Origin: Parasphingopyxis sp.
Lineage (GTDB): Bacteria; Pseudomonadota; Alphaproteobacteria; Sphingomonadales; Sphingomonadaceae
Assembly: GCF_028279465.1 (NCBI RefSeq)
Contig: NZ_JANQNS010000014.1
Span: 124,001 to 188,000 of the forward strand
Length of the DNA stretch: 64,000 nucleotides
Direction of reading: 5' to 3'
Shown: positions 26,911 to 36,488 of the stretch, in pieces
Numbering within the stretch: position 1 is the first letter of the stretch
How the letters are laid out: the number at the start of each line of letters is the position of its first letter
Position numbers and translations under genes: made by a program
Notes under the pieces: generated by a model
The model's input: the letters and a program-made list of their open reading frames with translations, nothing else
Databases searched by the model: none
Told to the model about the DNA's origin: nothing

Positions 26911-27214
26911 TACTCGTCATCACATATACATTCCGCACCGCGACGATGAACCCGAGGAACATCATCGACAGCATCAGCCAAGGGTAGGTGCCGAACAGCC
27001 AGTCGAAAAACCAGCCGACAACGGCGCCACCGACAGGACCTCCGATCAGCTCGCTCACCGCGCGATGGGCGTAATTTGCGCCGCCACTCCGCCGGTTCCG
27101 CTTGGCCGATTTGAGAGCCTCTGTGCGCTTTGCCGCTTCCAGTCGCTCTTCCAGCGCCTGAAGCCGCGCATCTTCCGCGACAGAGGATTCCCGCCCGGTG
27201 TCTTTCTCCGCCAT
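26897..27214 (-). CDS. atpI: ATP synthase assembly protein I
   Basis: AtpI-family proteins assist c-ring assembly or metal supply for the F0 sector. The 105-residue product has a charged, coiled N-terminus (about residues 1-45) and two membrane helices (about 60-75 and 80-97) with the typical GGPVGGAVVGWFFDWLFGT pattern. A CAGGAG site precedes the ATG at 27214, which excludes the longer open frame upstream. It heads the F0 operon. Confidence 0.9.
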   Translation of the reverse strand: MAEKDTGRESSVAEDARLQALEERLEAAKRTEALKSAKRNRRSGGANYAHRAVSELIGGPVGGAVVGWFFDWLFGTYPWLMLSMMFLGFIVAVRNVYVMTSKRPD

Positions 27215-27408
27215 GCCTGCTCCTGTTGGCCCAAAAGCCGGACGCGCGCATGGTGGCGATCGACCCCGCCAAGGCACGGCCCGTTTAGTGAGCGCCCCTA
27301 TCCAAGTCAACCGCATATGATGCAGTGCGGCATGGCATTTGGGGATTGTTTGCGCGGCCCAAATCGGCGAGAAAAACAATCATCGGAAAACCGCCGGAGG
27401 AGACGGAT

Positions 27409-28161
27409 ATGAAGGCCAGAATTCAAACAGTTGGACGGTCGATGGCTGCCACCGGCGCAATCATGCTCGGCCTTGCTGCGGGGCTGTCCGCCTCACCCGC
27501 TCAGGCGGCACAGCAAGAGGCCGAAACCAGCGGGTTTACATATGAACTGCCGGCCCTGCCAGAAACCGTTCCGTTACTCGCGAGACACCTCGAATCGCGA
27601 CGGGCGCAGGCGCGCGCTGCGTATGACGCGGGCCGCGCGCAACTCGCCGAAATGATGCCCGAAGGCTCGGCAATGGTCGCCGGCTATCAGCATAGTCAGC
27701 AATGGACGATCGCCGGACAGACAGACGCGCTGATCGGCCTCGGCAGCGAAACCTACAGCTATACGGGCGGCGCGCACGGCAACAGCTTTTTCAACGCACT
27801 GGTCTGGGACGTGGCGAGCGACCGCCTGATCGGCGTGCTCGGGCTTTTCACGAACCGCTATCTCGGCCTGTCGATGATCGACCAGCCTTTCTGCGAAGGC
27901 CTGCGTGAACAGCAGATCGAGCGGATGGGCGATATTTCGAGTGACGATTTCTGGGCCGACTGCCCGCCGTTCGACCAGGTCGCGATCGCACCCATGGGAA
28001 GCGACACAGGCCTGTTCACATCGTTCCGCGTACGCGTTCCGCCCTATATCGCCGGCCCTTACGCGGCCGGTAGCTTTGATGTCGACGTAGCGGTGACAAC
28101 CGAGATGCTCGGAGCGCTCAAACCCGAATATCGGAGCAGTTTTGCTCTGGCGGCTAACTAA
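27409..28161 (+). CDS. Secreted DUF3298/PdaC-like protein
   Basis: A GGAGGAG site precedes the ATG. The 250-residue product has a clear signal peptide ending near ASPAQA-A (residues 28-34). The mature part contains the DUF3298-type core TYSYTGGAHG (115-124) followed by FFNALVWDVASDRLIG, the pattern found in RsiV-like anti-sigma factors and PdaC deacetylase accessory domains, where it may bind glycan or lysozyme-like ligands. There is no membrane anchor after the signal peptide, so it is probably a soluble periplasmic protein. The role is unknown. Confidence 0.78.
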   Translation: MKARIQTVGRSMAATGAIMLGLAAGLSASPAQAAQQEAETSGFTYELPALPETVPLLARHLESRRAQARAAYDAGRAQLAEMMPEGSAMVAGYQHSQQWTIAGQTDALIGLGSETYSYTGGAHGNSFFNALVWDVASDRLIGVLGLFTNRYLGLSMIDQPFCEGLREQQIERMGDISSDDFWADCPPFDQVAIAPMGSDTGLFTSFRVRVPPYIAGPYAAGSFDVDVAVTTEMLGALKPEYRSSFALAAN

Positions 28162-28296
28162 CGAACTGGTACCGACAGCAGCGATCTTACCCCATATCTG
28201 CGAGCCTGCATCACAGGTTGCTCACCATTACACTATGTCGCTATTTTCAGTTCGCGGTAACCTGAAGTCCCGGTCACTGCAAACCGGACGCGCTGC

Positions 28297-30543
28297 CTAG
28301 TCCGACGCCTGGGCTTCTGCCTCCGCGTCTTCCGGAACGAGGCCAAGATATTCGAGCATGTAGCGCACATCCGGATCGCGGCCGGCGAAATTGCGGTAGA
28401 CCTCGTGATAATCCATCGTCCCGCCCCGGCTCAACACGGTTTCGCGAAGCCGGGTGCCGTTGGCCCGCGTCAGACCGCCATTCTGGATGATATAGTCGCG
28501 GCTGTCATGGTCCAGCATCTGCGTCCACAGATAGCTGTAATAGCCGGCCGAATAGCCGGACGGGCTGGAGAAGATGTGGTTGAAATAGGTACTGTAATAG
28601 CGCGGCGGCACCAGTTCGACCTCGAGACCCAGTTCGGACAGGGCGCCCTGCTCGAAGGCTATGACCTCTTCGGGCGTATCGATCTCGGCGGCTTCCTCGG
28701 CGGACAGCGAATGCCAGCGCATGTCGAGCAGCGCGGCTTCCATGACCTCGCCGAAATCATAGCCCTGGTTCCAGCGTGAGGCTGCCTGGATACGCTCGAA
28801 CAGCTCCATCGGCATGGGCTCGCCCGTCTCGACATGAGCCGTATAATTTTGCAGGACTTGGGGATATTCCCGCCACATTTCATGGACCTGGGCCGGATAT
28901 TCGACGAAATCGCGCGGTGTCGCTGTGCCCGCAAGGCTGGCAAATTCCTGTTCAGCGAACATGCCATGCAGGGCATGGCCGAATTCGTGGAAGATCGTGT
29001 TCACCCAGTAGAAACTGACAAGCTGCGTCTCGCCCTCATTGGTCTTGGGGATGTTGAGCACGTTATAGATGACCGGCCGCTGATCGAGCAGATAGGACTG
29101 TGGAACGAAGCTGCCCATCCACGCGCCACCGCGCTTGGACGGCCGCTGGAACGGATCGAAATAGAATAACGCGAGCTCCGTGCCATCCTCTTCGCGGATC
29201 GTATAGACCCACACATCCTCGTGATAGGTCGGGATGTCGGTGCGCCGCTCGAAGGTGAGGCCATAGAGTTCATTCGCCATGTAGAAGACGCCGCCTTCCA
29301 GCACCCTTTCGAGCTGGAGATACTCGGTCACCTCATCTTCGCTATACTGGAAACGCTCTTCGCGGACCTGGTTGGCAAAACGGTACCAATCATGCGGCTG
29401 CACGGTGAAATCGCCACCGCTCTCGGCGATTTCGGCGTTGAGGATCGCGGCTTCGCGCCTCTGCGTTGCGGCAAGCGCGGGGACCATCTGTTCCATAAAA
29501 TCGAGCGCGAGCTGCGGCTCGTCCGCCATGTTGCGATACATGCTATAGCTCGCCCAGTTGGGCTCGCCGAACAGCGCCGCCTTTTCCGCGCGCAGCACCG
29601 AAATCTGCGCGACGATCATCCGCGTGTCATATTCCGGATTGGTCCCGTCAGCGCGGTGCAGGCTGAGGGCGAGGAAGCGTTCGCGTATCTCGCGATTTTC
29701 GAGCTTCGGGATCAACGGCTGCTGCGTCGTGTTCTGCAGGACGAGCGCGTATTGGCCGTCCATCCCCATCTCGGTCGCGGCGGCGGCAGCGGCGGCGATT
29801 TCGCTTTCCGACAGGCCGGCCAGCTCTTCGCGCGTCTCGACGATCAACGGCTGCTGGTTGGTCGCGGCGCGCACCGTCTGGCTGAACTCGGTGGTCAGCG
29901 CGCTGATCTCGCTATTGATCACCATGACGCGTTCGCGCTCGGCCTCTGTGAGCTCGGCGCCGGCATGGACCATGCCCGTATAGGTGTTGTGAAGCAGGCG
30001 TGCGCGCTCGACCGACAGGTCCAGCGCGTCGCGCTGTTCATAGACAGCACTGACGCGCGCAAACAGGTCGGGGTTCAGGCTGATGGCGGTATAATGATCG
30101 GAAAGCTGCGGGCTGATTTCGGTGTTGATCTCGTCCAGCCGGTCCGTGGTGTTGGCGCTGGTCAACGCAAAGAATACGCGGCTCACCCGGCTGAGCATAC
30201 GCCCGCTGCGCTCCAGCGCGACAATTGTGTTGTCGAAGGTCGGTTCTGCCGGGTCGTCGATAATGGCCTGCACTTCGGCGTTGTGGATCGCCATGCCCTG
30301 CGCAAAGGCGGGAAGATAATCGTCTTCGGAAATCTGGGTGAAGTCCGGCGCCATGAAGGGCAGCGAACTGTTGGACGCGAAATAGCCTGTGCCTTCCGGC
30401 ATCGCAGCGGCAGACGCCTGCTCTTGCGAAGCGCTTGGCTGCGCCGCGTGGGATATGGTTGCTCCGCCAGCCAGCAGGGCCAATGCGCAGACGGAAGACA
30501 GGACGGGGGTGAGCGCTCGGGCGCTGAAGAGATGATTTTTCAT
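28297..30543 (-). CDS. M3-family zinc peptidase (peptidyl-dipeptidase Dcp-like), secreted
   Basis: The 748-residue protein starts with a signal peptide (residues 1-33, ending in AQPSASQE) and otherwise matches the M3 oligopeptidase/Dcp fold. The zinc site HEFGHALHGM lies near residue 519, with the third ligand expected in the following helix. Dcp enzymes remove C-terminal dipeptides. Secretion suggests use of external peptides as nutrients or clearance of periplasmic fragments. The 135-bp gap on its 3' side shows no clear terminator. Confidence 0.92.
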   Translation of the reverse strand: MKNHLFSARALTPVLSSVCALALLAGGATISHAAQPSASQEQASAAAMPEGTGYFASNSSLPFMAPDFTQISEDDYLPAFAQGMAIHNAEVQAIIDDPAEPTFDNTIVALERSGRMLSRVSRVFFALTSANTTDRLDEINTEISPQLSDHYTAISLNPDLFARVSAVYEQRDALDLSVERARLLHNTYTGMVHAGAELTEAERERVMVINSEISALTTEFSQTVRAATNQQPLIVETREELAGLSESEIAAAAAAATEMGMDGQYALVLQNTTQQPLIPKLENREIRERFLALSLHRADGTNPEYDTRMIVAQISVLRAEKAALFGEPNWASYSMYRNMADEPQLALDFMEQMVPALAATQRREAAILNAEIAESGGDFTVQPHDWYRFANQVREERFQYSEDEVTEYLQLERVLEGGVFYMANELYGLTFERRTDIPTYHEDVWVYTIREEDGTELALFYFDPFQRPSKRGGAWMGSFVPQSYLLDQRPVIYNVLNIPKTNEGETQLVSFYWVNTIFHEFGHALHGMFAEQEFASLAGTATPRDFVEYPAQVHEMWREYPQVLQNYTAHVETGEPMPMELFERIQAASRWNQGYDFGEVMEAALLDMRWHSLSAEEAAEIDTPEEVIAFEQGALSELGLEVELVPPRYYSTYFNHIFSSPSGYSAGYYSYLWTQMLDHDSRDYIIQNGGLTRANGTRLRETVLSRGGTMDYHEVYRNFAGRDPDVRYMLEYLGLVPEDAEAEAQASD

Positions 30544-30705
30544 GTCATTCTTCTCGCCAACTGGGGCGCTAAGGTCAATCCAAAAGCCATTGGACCCCGG
30601 ATCAAGACTCTTTCAGATTTGCTCCTGAAATCCGCCATTGTGTCGACAGTATCTGTCGGCCCGGACTCGATCCGACGTACCGAAATCGTCGCGAACTAGA
30701 TCCGC

Positions 30706-31083
30706 TCAGCAATAAGGCGGCGTCGGGATCGGGGCGGAGCCGCGGGTGCGCCACACGCCGTCGCGCAGCTGATAGGCTTCGCCCGGATCGACTCTGGAGA
30801 GGCGGTTGCAGGCGGTTTCCTCGGCGACTTGCTGGCGCGTCGTGCCGCGCTGCTGGGCGAGATCGGCGAAGGCGGAACGCCGACCGAGATTGATCGCATC
30901 GACTTGCGCGCGCAATTGCGGTGACGGCGTCTGCGCGAAACCGAGATAGCCGGTCGCCGTTTCGCCGACGACGCCCTGGGCGATCGCCTGCTGGACTGCA
31001 CTGTTCTGGGCGGGCGCCATGGTCGCGATGCCGCCCAATGCGACGGCGAAAATGGCGGCGATGCTGGCTTTACGCTTGATCAT
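30706..31083 (-). CDS. ydbL: YdbL-family periplasmic protein (DUF1318)
   Basis: The 125-residue product has a signal peptide (residues 1-25, GIATMAPAQ) and a helical mature part with the DUF1318 pattern, including QGVVGETATGYLGF and INLGRRSAF. In E. coli, YdbL assists the YdbH-YnbE pair, which bridges inner and outer membrane for phospholipid balance. The start overlaps the ynbE stop by 4 bp (ATGA). Third gene of the three-gene operon. Confidence 0.85.
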   Translation of the reverse strand: MIKRKASIAAIFAVALGGIATMAPAQNSAVQQAIAQGVVGETATGYLGFAQTPSPQLRAQVDAINLGRRSAFADLAQQRGTTRQQVAEETACNRLSRVDPGEAYQLRDGVWRTRGSAPIPTPPYC

Positions 31084-31319
31084 TCTGGAAACAGCTCCGG
31101 ATTATTCTCGATCAGATTTTCGACATCTTCCTGCAAATTCACGTCGACAGTCTGCTGCACATTAATGTTCAATTCGATCACGATGGGCTCTTCGGGCGCC
31201 GAAACCTGAACGCAACCACTTGTCATCGCGGCAAATATCGCCGCTGCGAGTAGCTGTGTCCGTCTCATCCATCCGTCGGTCGCATCATGCTCCTTCTTCG
31301 TCAATATTGCAGTCTTCAT
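31080..31319 (-). CDS. ynbE: YnbE-family outer-membrane lipoprotein
   Basis: A small lipoprotein (lipobox MTSGC) whose mature part ends in an alternating polar strand pattern, IELNINVQQTVDVNL, expected to augment the end of the YdbH beta-groove at the outer membrane. The ATG at 31319 overlaps the ydbH stop (ATGA) and gives 79 residues; an internal ATG at 31268 gives 62 residues with a standard signal peptide, close to the E. coli length. Either start leaves the mature protein unchanged. Confidence 0.85.
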   Translation of the reverse strand: MKTAILTKKEHDATDGWMRRTQLLAAAIFAAMTSGCVQVSAPEEPIVIELNINVQQTVDVNLQEDVENLIENNPELFPE

Positions 31320-34300
31320 GGCATAATATCGCTTTCGGGAGGCTGAACATCCTGTTCGGCCTGGGTTCGGTTTATCCGTGCGCGGATCGCCTGGTTGACG
31401 AGGAAACCGGGGTCGTCGAGCAGGCGGAAGGAATAAAGCATCCGGTTGAACGGCGCGTTCATGGTGATGTCGAAGCGGATCGGGATTTCGGCGAGTTCGC
31501 GAGTGAAGCCGCCGATAATCAGCCCCTGCCCTTCACGAGCGAGATTGGGTGAGACGCCGGTAAATTCGATACTCGTGACCATTTCGCCGTCGATCGCACC
31601 GTCGAACGCGATCGCGAGTTCGCTGTAGCGGATCAGCTCGAGCGCGTTAAAGGCGAGACTGCCGAACATGCCGAGATTTACGTCGCTGATCTCGCCCTCG
31701 TACGAGAACGTCCCGCCGCCTGCCCGCGAGACCAGCAAACCGCCCTCGATCCGTCCGCCATTCCGGTCGAAGATCATTGGGAGCTTCCCGTCGAACGTGC
31801 CGGTCGCGATGATATTTTCGAACTCCCGCGCTTCGAGAAACTGCAACGCATCGACGCCGCGCACCATGAAGACGAGCTTGCGCTCCTGATCGACGCGGAA
31901 GTCGAGGATCGTCGGCTGAAGGATCAGTTGGCCGCCCGCGAACGGCCAGGTCGCGCCTTCCACCTGCACCCGGTTGGCGGAAAGAAACTGGTAGCGCACC
32001 GTTCCATTCGGCACGAGCACGCCGGGATTGATCTCGCGCACACTCGCCACCTGCCCCGGCTCGGTATTCATGCCGAGCAGATCGGTGAAGTGAATCTCTG
32101 TGCTCAGTCCGCGCACCGGCCCGAACGGCGCGGCGAGGTCGATATCGGTCAGCTGGTAGACGCCATCGCTGGTAACGCCCGCTGCGTCCCAACGGATCGT
32201 GCCCGTGCCGCTGACCAGCCCCCTGACGTCGGCCACGATACCGAGCACGAGACGGGTCAGGTCGGTCGGCTGAATGCGGTCGTTAAAAGCGAGATTGTCG
32301 GTGTCGAGCACCACCGCGCCCGTGCCGTCGCGCAGATCATGCATGAGATTGACATCCGCGACGCGGACATCGCTTGCCGGCGCGCGCAATTCGGCGGTCG
32401 CACCGATAATGCTGTTTTCGAGGCGCATCGCTATCTCGCGCACCGCCAGCGGCTCGAACTGGGGATCGGGCGAAGTGTTGGTCAGCCCGGCCGCACCATC
32501 GACAGTCAACACGCCGTTCGTGAAACGCCAGCCCCCCGATCCCTCGCTAAGCCGCAGCGGTACATTGGCAAGCTGCCCCGCGGCGCCCGCATAGTCCCCA
32601 TCCACGCCGCCCGATACGAAATCGGCGGAGAGCCGGGCTATGTCGAGTTCGGACTGCGCGCCTTGCGGACCGAGCCGGACCGCAACACCGTTGGTGACGA
32701 AGGATGGCCGGGCGAGCGGCAGCCGGAAATCGGCGGCGGTGATCGTCAGCGGGGAGTCTCCGATACGCCCACGCAGCCGCGGCTGGATCAGCCGCCCGCC
32801 GCCGCTCACCCCTGCACCCGGCGTGTAGCGGACCAGCGCACCACCGGTAATCGGGCAGAAGGGCAGTTCGGTCGGCCCCAGCACCATCCCGGCGACCATC
32901 ATCCTGTCCCAGCGGACCGGCGTGCAGCCCTCGCCGACGGTCAGGCGACCACCCTGCCCCAATAGTCCGGCAATCGGCAGGCGCAGGCGCTCGACCCGCC
33001 CATCGGCCAGCGGCCCGCTCATCTCGACTTGGGTCGCGATCCGGGTCGCGTCTCCAGCTGCCGTGAAGCGCACGGGCTCGAGGTACAGCAGCGCATCGCC
33101 GGCGCGGATCGGTGCGATCTCCGCCAGGCCTTCGAGCGGAGCGCCCGCACGCGGTTGATCGATGGTGATATAGCTTTGCGGAAAACCGCCGCCTGCGAGC
33201 CGCATCGCGCCGGCGAAGCGAAAACCGCGATCGGGCCAGCCATATTGCACACCCTCTCCGCGCTCCAATGTCAGCCGCGCGCCGCTCTCGCTCGTCCCGC
33301 GAACTTCGGCAAAGCGGATCGCGCCACCGCGCTCACCATAGGCAGCCGTCATCGCAAACTGCGCATCGAAATCGCGGCCGGCCGCCTGGACCGCGCGGGC
33401 GAGCATTGCGCCGACTGGACCGAGCGGTGTGCCCTCTGCCCCGCGCAGTGTTTCTGTGATTCCCGCAAGCCGTGTCGCCCCCAGCCGTGCATCGCGCAGC
33501 TCGACATCGCCATCGAATCCGATAGTGCCGCCGCCATCGCGGACGCGGTAATGGCCGATCATCCGCACGCCTTGAGCGTCGATATCGAAGCCCCGCGCGT
33601 CGGCCAAGCGCAGCCGCATCGTGCCGGCTGTCTGACCGCCAGCCTCGCCGTCGAAGGTCATGGCCAGCCGGGCATTTCCAGCCTGCCCGCTTTCATGTGT
33701 CAGCGATGCCGCCGTCAGCAGCGCGTCCCCGCCCCAGCGATCGAAGCTCTCCGAGAATATGGCGCTAATCGCGACCTCGGGCGCGGCGAGCGCCATGTCC
33801 TGATCGGGGCAAGCGACGCGCGCGGCGCGAAGCGGCCCTTCGACAATCGGGCGCCGGTCTTCGGTCCGGATCGCGACGTCTAATCGCGGTGCGCCGGCCG
33901 TGCAGCCCTGATAGACTAGGCCCGGACTGGCCGCAGCGAGATAGCCGCTAAAGCCGTTATGCAGCGGCCCCGATCCGGTCGCCGCCAGCGCCACCGGCCC
34001 ATAGGGCGTCTCCAGCCGCATCACGGCGTCACGCAGTTCGAGGTCCAGTTCGGGCAGGACAAAAGGTTCGCCGGTCGGCTCCGGCAAAAAACCGCCGAGC
34101 TGTCCGAAATCGAACGCGCCATCGACCAGCCGCCCGTCGAGCCGCACGCCCCGCACCGAGACGCTGCTGACTTCGGGATAGCCGAAACCGAAATCGAGAT
34201 AGATATCCGCCTGTTCGACCGTCAGGTCCGGACTGCCCGGATCGCCGATCACGAGATTGCGTATACGCTGCCGCCCGAGACCGATCTCGACGATCTCATA

Positions 34301-34471
34301 GCTGCCCTGCGCTTCGGCCGCGTCGAGCAGTCCGTCGATATAGCGGGTCGCGAGGTCTTCGCGCTGGATCCAGGCGATACCGAGGCCGAGCGCCACAGTG
34401 CCGGCCAATCCGCCCAGCCAGTAGCGCCGCCGTTTCCAGCCGGATTTCCGAACAGGCGCCGTTTCCTCCAT
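31316..34471 (-). CDS. ydbH: YdbH-family AsmA-like intermembrane lipid-transport protein
   Basis: The 1051-residue protein has one N-terminal membrane helix (about residues 16-32, WLGGLAGTVALGLGIAW) and a very long beta-rich periplasmic part expected to form the hydrophobic groove of AsmA-like bridge proteins. The C-terminal ~200 residues match the YdbH domain. In E. coli, YdbH and YnbE link the membranes and maintain outer-membrane lipid homeostasis, redundantly with TamB and YhdP. The frame stays open upstream through a repeat, but MEETAPVRKSGWKRR is the sensible start. That ATG lies only three bases from the repeat end, so the 5' leader is repeat-derived and has no ribosome-binding site that I can see. 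Confidence 0.87.
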   Translation of the reverse strand: MEETAPVRKSGWKRRRYWLGGLAGTVALGLGIAWIQREDLATRYIDGLLDAAEAQGSYEIVEIGLGRQRIRNLVIGDPGSPDLTVEQADIYLDFGFGYPEVSSVSVRGVRLDGRLVDGAFDFGQLGGFLPEPTGEPFVLPELDLELRDAVMRLETPYGPVALAATGSGPLHNGFSGYLAAASPGLVYQGCTAGAPRLDVAIRTEDRRPIVEGPLRAARVACPDQDMALAAPEVAISAIFSESFDRWGGDALLTAASLTHESGQAGNARLAMTFDGEAGGQTAGTMRLRLADARGFDIDAQGVRMIGHYRVRDGGGTIGFDGDVELRDARLGATRLAGITETLRGAEGTPLGPVGAMLARAVQAAGRDFDAQFAMTAAYGERGGAIRFAEVRGTSESGARLTLERGEGVQYGWPDRGFRFAGAMRLAGGGFPQSYITIDQPRAGAPLEGLAEIAPIRAGDALLYLEPVRFTAAGDATRIATQVEMSGPLADGRVERLRLPIAGLLGQGGRLTVGEGCTPVRWDRMMVAGMVLGPTELPFCPITGGALVRYTPGAGVSGGGRLIQPRLRGRIGDSPLTITAADFRLPLARPSFVTNGVAVRLGPQGAQSELDIARLSADFVSGGVDGDYAGAAGQLANVPLRLSEGSGGWRFTNGVLTVDGAAGLTNTSPDPQFEPLAVREIAMRLENSIIGATAELRAPASDVRVADVNLMHDLRDGTGAVVLDTDNLAFNDRIQPTDLTRLVLGIVADVRGLVSGTGTIRWDAAGVTSDGVYQLTDIDLAAPFGPVRGLSTEIHFTDLLGMNTEPGQVASVREINPGVLVPNGTVRYQFLSANRVQVEGATWPFAGGQLILQPTILDFRVDQERKLVFMVRGVDALQFLEAREFENIIATGTFDGKLPMIFDRNGGRIEGGLLVSRAGGGTFSYEGEISDVNLGMFGSLAFNALELIRYSELAIAFDGAIDGEMVTSIEFTGVSPNLAREGQGLIIGGFTRELAEIPIRFDITMNAPFNRMLYSFRLLDDPGFLVNQAIRARINRTQAEQDVQPPESDIMP

Positions 34472-34474
34472 GCT

Positions 34475-34741
34475 AGGGTCAGAACCTATTAGTGGCACCG
34501 GAACGGCGTCCAAATGGCGAACATATCGGGCCGAAAGACGCGCTGCAGGGGCTGGTTGCCCCTGCAAGCGTTTTTCGGTTCGAGATGGAAGCCATTTGGG
34601 CGTCCCTTTCGGGATTTGACCGAAATGGCCCATTGCTGCGTCGGAGAGGCTTGAAATATTGACATATTCCTGCGCCTCTCCTCCTTGCACTGAGCCATTT
34701 CACTTCAAACCGTGCCGGTGCCACTAATAGGTTCTGACCCT
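34475..34741 (-). repeat. 267-bp inverted-terminal repeat element, copy A
   Basis: Its 27-bp terminal inverted repeats are perfect (AGGGTCAGAACCTATTAGTG plus GCACCGG). The core, read on the minus strand, aligns with the copies at 49636 and 58987: GAAATGGCTCAGTGCAAGG, ATATTTCAAGCCT, GCAGCAATGGGCCA, TCGGTCAAATCCCGAA, ATGGCTTCCATCTCGAAC and CCCGATATGTTCGCCAT are shared. The termini differ greatly from the other copies. It lies between the divergent ydbH and radC genes, three bases from the ydbH ATG. Confidence 0.88.
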
Positions 34742-34788
34742 GACTAGCGCGATTGCACCCGTGCCGCCATCCCGATAGCGTCCGCCGC

Positions 34789-35472
34789 ATGACGAAGGCA
34801 CCGACAGACGGGACAGGGCACCGGGCCCGGCTGCGCAAGCGCCTGATCGAGGGCGGGCATGACGCGCTGCTCGATCATGAGCTTGTCGAATATCTGTTGG
34901 CGCTGGCCATTCCGCGGCGCGATACGAAACCGCTCGCCAAGCGGCTGATCGGCGAGTTTGGCGGGCTCGGCGCGCTGCTCTCGGCGGAACCCGAGGCGCT
35001 CGCGCGGATCGGTGGACTGAGCGAGGGCGCGATCGCGGCGCTGATGATCGCCAAGGCTTCGGCGCTCCGGCTGCTTTCCGAAGAGGTCCGCGAGAAGCCG
35101 ATCCTGTCTAACTGGCAGGCGCTGATCGATTATCTGCACGCCGATATGGCGCATGAGCCGATCGAACGCGTCCGCGTGCTGCATCTCGACAGCAAGAATG
35201 TGCTGATCCGCGACGAGATCGTGACCGAGGGCTCGATCGACCAGGCGGCAATTTACGTCCGCGAGATCATCCGCCGCGCGATTGATCTCCACGCGAGCGG
35301 GATGATCCTCGTGCATAATCACCCGTCCGGCGACCCCTCCCCCAGCAAGGCCGATATCCGCCTGACCCGCGAAGTGGTGGAGGCAGCGCGGCCGCTGGGC
35401 ATTGCCGTGCACGATCATCTGATTGTCGGCACCAAGGGGCAGACGAGCCTCAGAAGCCAGGGACTGATTTGA
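34789..35472 (+). CDS. radC: RadC-family JAB/MPN domain protein
   Basis: The 227-residue protein carries an N-terminal helix-hairpin-helix-like region (about 1-90) and a JAMM metal site, HNHPSGDPSPSKAD, near residues 180-195. Despite its name, a DNA repair role for RadC is not supported experimentally; the family is a predicted metalloprotease or nuclease. Start at 34789 just after the repeat; an earlier in-frame start at 34753 would add 12 residues. The next gene starts one base after its stop. Confidence 0.92.
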   Translation: MTKAPTDGTGHRARLRKRLIEGGHDALLDHELVEYLLALAIPRRDTKPLAKRLIGEFGGLGALLSAEPEALARIGGLSEGAIAALMIAKASALRLLSEEVREKPILSNWQALIDYLHADMAHEPIERVRVLHLDSKNVLIRDEIVTEGSIDQAAIYVREIIRRAIDLHASGMILVHNHPSGDPSPSKADIRLTREVVEAARPLGIAVHDHLIVGTKGQTSLRSQGLI

Positions 35473-35473
35473 T

Positions 35474-36466
35474 ATGAGCCTGCAGAAGACGATGCGCGCC
35501 CTTCAAGTGGCCGATCTCGCGCCCGATTTCGCCGGGTGTACGGTTGCCGATGTTCCGGTGCCGGAGCCCGGTCCGGGTCAGGCACTGCTTCGCGTACGCG
35601 CGGCGGCGCTCGGTTTTCCAGACTTGCTGATGACGGAGGGGAAATATCAGCATCGCCCCGAACTGCCGTTCACGCCCGGGAACGATATCGCGGGCGAGAT
35701 TGTCGCGCTCGGCGAGGAGCACACGGATTTCGCTATCGGCGATGCGGTCGTCGCGACGCTCGGCACCGGCGGTTTCGCGGACTATGCGCTCTGCCCCGTT
35801 GCAGCGCTGCGCCGCAAGCCGGACGGCATGGATTTCGACGCGGCGGCCGCCTTCGGCGTTGCCTATCTGACCGCCTATGTCTCGCTCGTGCGCCGGGCCG
35901 ACATCCAGCCGGGCGAATGGCTGCTGGTGCATGGCGCGGCGGGCGGTGTTGGACTGGCGGCAGTCGATCTCGGCAAGGCGCTGGGCGCAAAGGTGATCGC
36001 CGCCTCGGCGTCCGACGAGAAGCTTGCCGTGATCGCGGAGAAATACGCGCCCGAGGCGACGATCAACGTCACCGACGGCTTTCGCGAAAAGGTCAAGGAA
36101 CTGACCGGCGGCAGAGCCGACGTCATCTACGATCCGGTCGGCGGCGATATTTTCGACGAGAGTACGCGCTGCATCGCCTTCGGCGGCCGGCTGCTCGTCG
36201 TCGGCTTCACCTCGGGCCGGATCGCGACCGTTCCGACCAATATCCCGCTGATCAAGGGCTTCTCGGTCGTCGGCGTGCGCGCCGGCGAATATGGCCGCCG
36301 CTATCCGGAACGCGGCGAAGAGAATTTCAATGCGATCTGGGCATTGGCCGAAGCGGGCAAGGTCACGCCCCATGTCCATGCCGCGCTATCGCTCGATCAC
36401 TGGCGCGACGCATTCGAGATGATGCGCAATCGCGAAGTCGTCGGGCGCGTCGTGATCGCGCCCTAG
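35474..36466 (+). CDS. NADPH:quinone oxidoreductase family protein
   Basis: The 330-residue protein belongs to the zinc-independent quinone oxidoreductase branch of the MDR superfamily: GroES-like N-terminal domain with PFTPGNDIAGEI (65-76) and no catalytic zinc cysteines, then a Rossmann domain with the NADPH motif HGAAGGVGLAAVDLGKALGAKV. It reduces quinones or enones with NADPH. Its ATG lies one base after the radC stop, so translation is coupled, though no functional link is obvious. Confidence 0.92.
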   Translation: MSLQKTMRALQVADLAPDFAGCTVADVPVPEPGPGQALLRVRAAALGFPDLLMTEGKYQHRPELPFTPGNDIAGEIVALGEEHTDFAIGDAVVATLGTGGFADYALCPVAALRRKPDGMDFDAAAAFGVAYLTAYVSLVRRADIQPGEWLLVHGAAGGVGLAAVDLGKALGAKVIAASASDEKLAVIAEKYAPEATINVTDGFREKVKELTGGRADVIYDPVGGDIFDESTRCIAFGGRLLVVGFTSGRIATVPTNIPLIKGFSVVGVRAGEYGRRYPERGEENFNAIWALAEAGKVTPHVHAALSLDHWRDAFEMMRNREVVGRVVIAP

Positions 36467-36488
36467 CCTGGAACGTCCGGGCGCGCCG

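Noticed and set aside
28405-30699. Long plus-strand frames opposite the M3 peptidase gene
   Set aside because: They lie antisense to a well-supported family protein and have no domain sense, as is common in high-GC DNA.
31316-34690. Longer ydbH product starting inside repeat copy A
   Set aside because: The extra N-terminal residues are translated repeat sequence and would precede the natural MEETAPVRKSGWKRR start and membrane helix.
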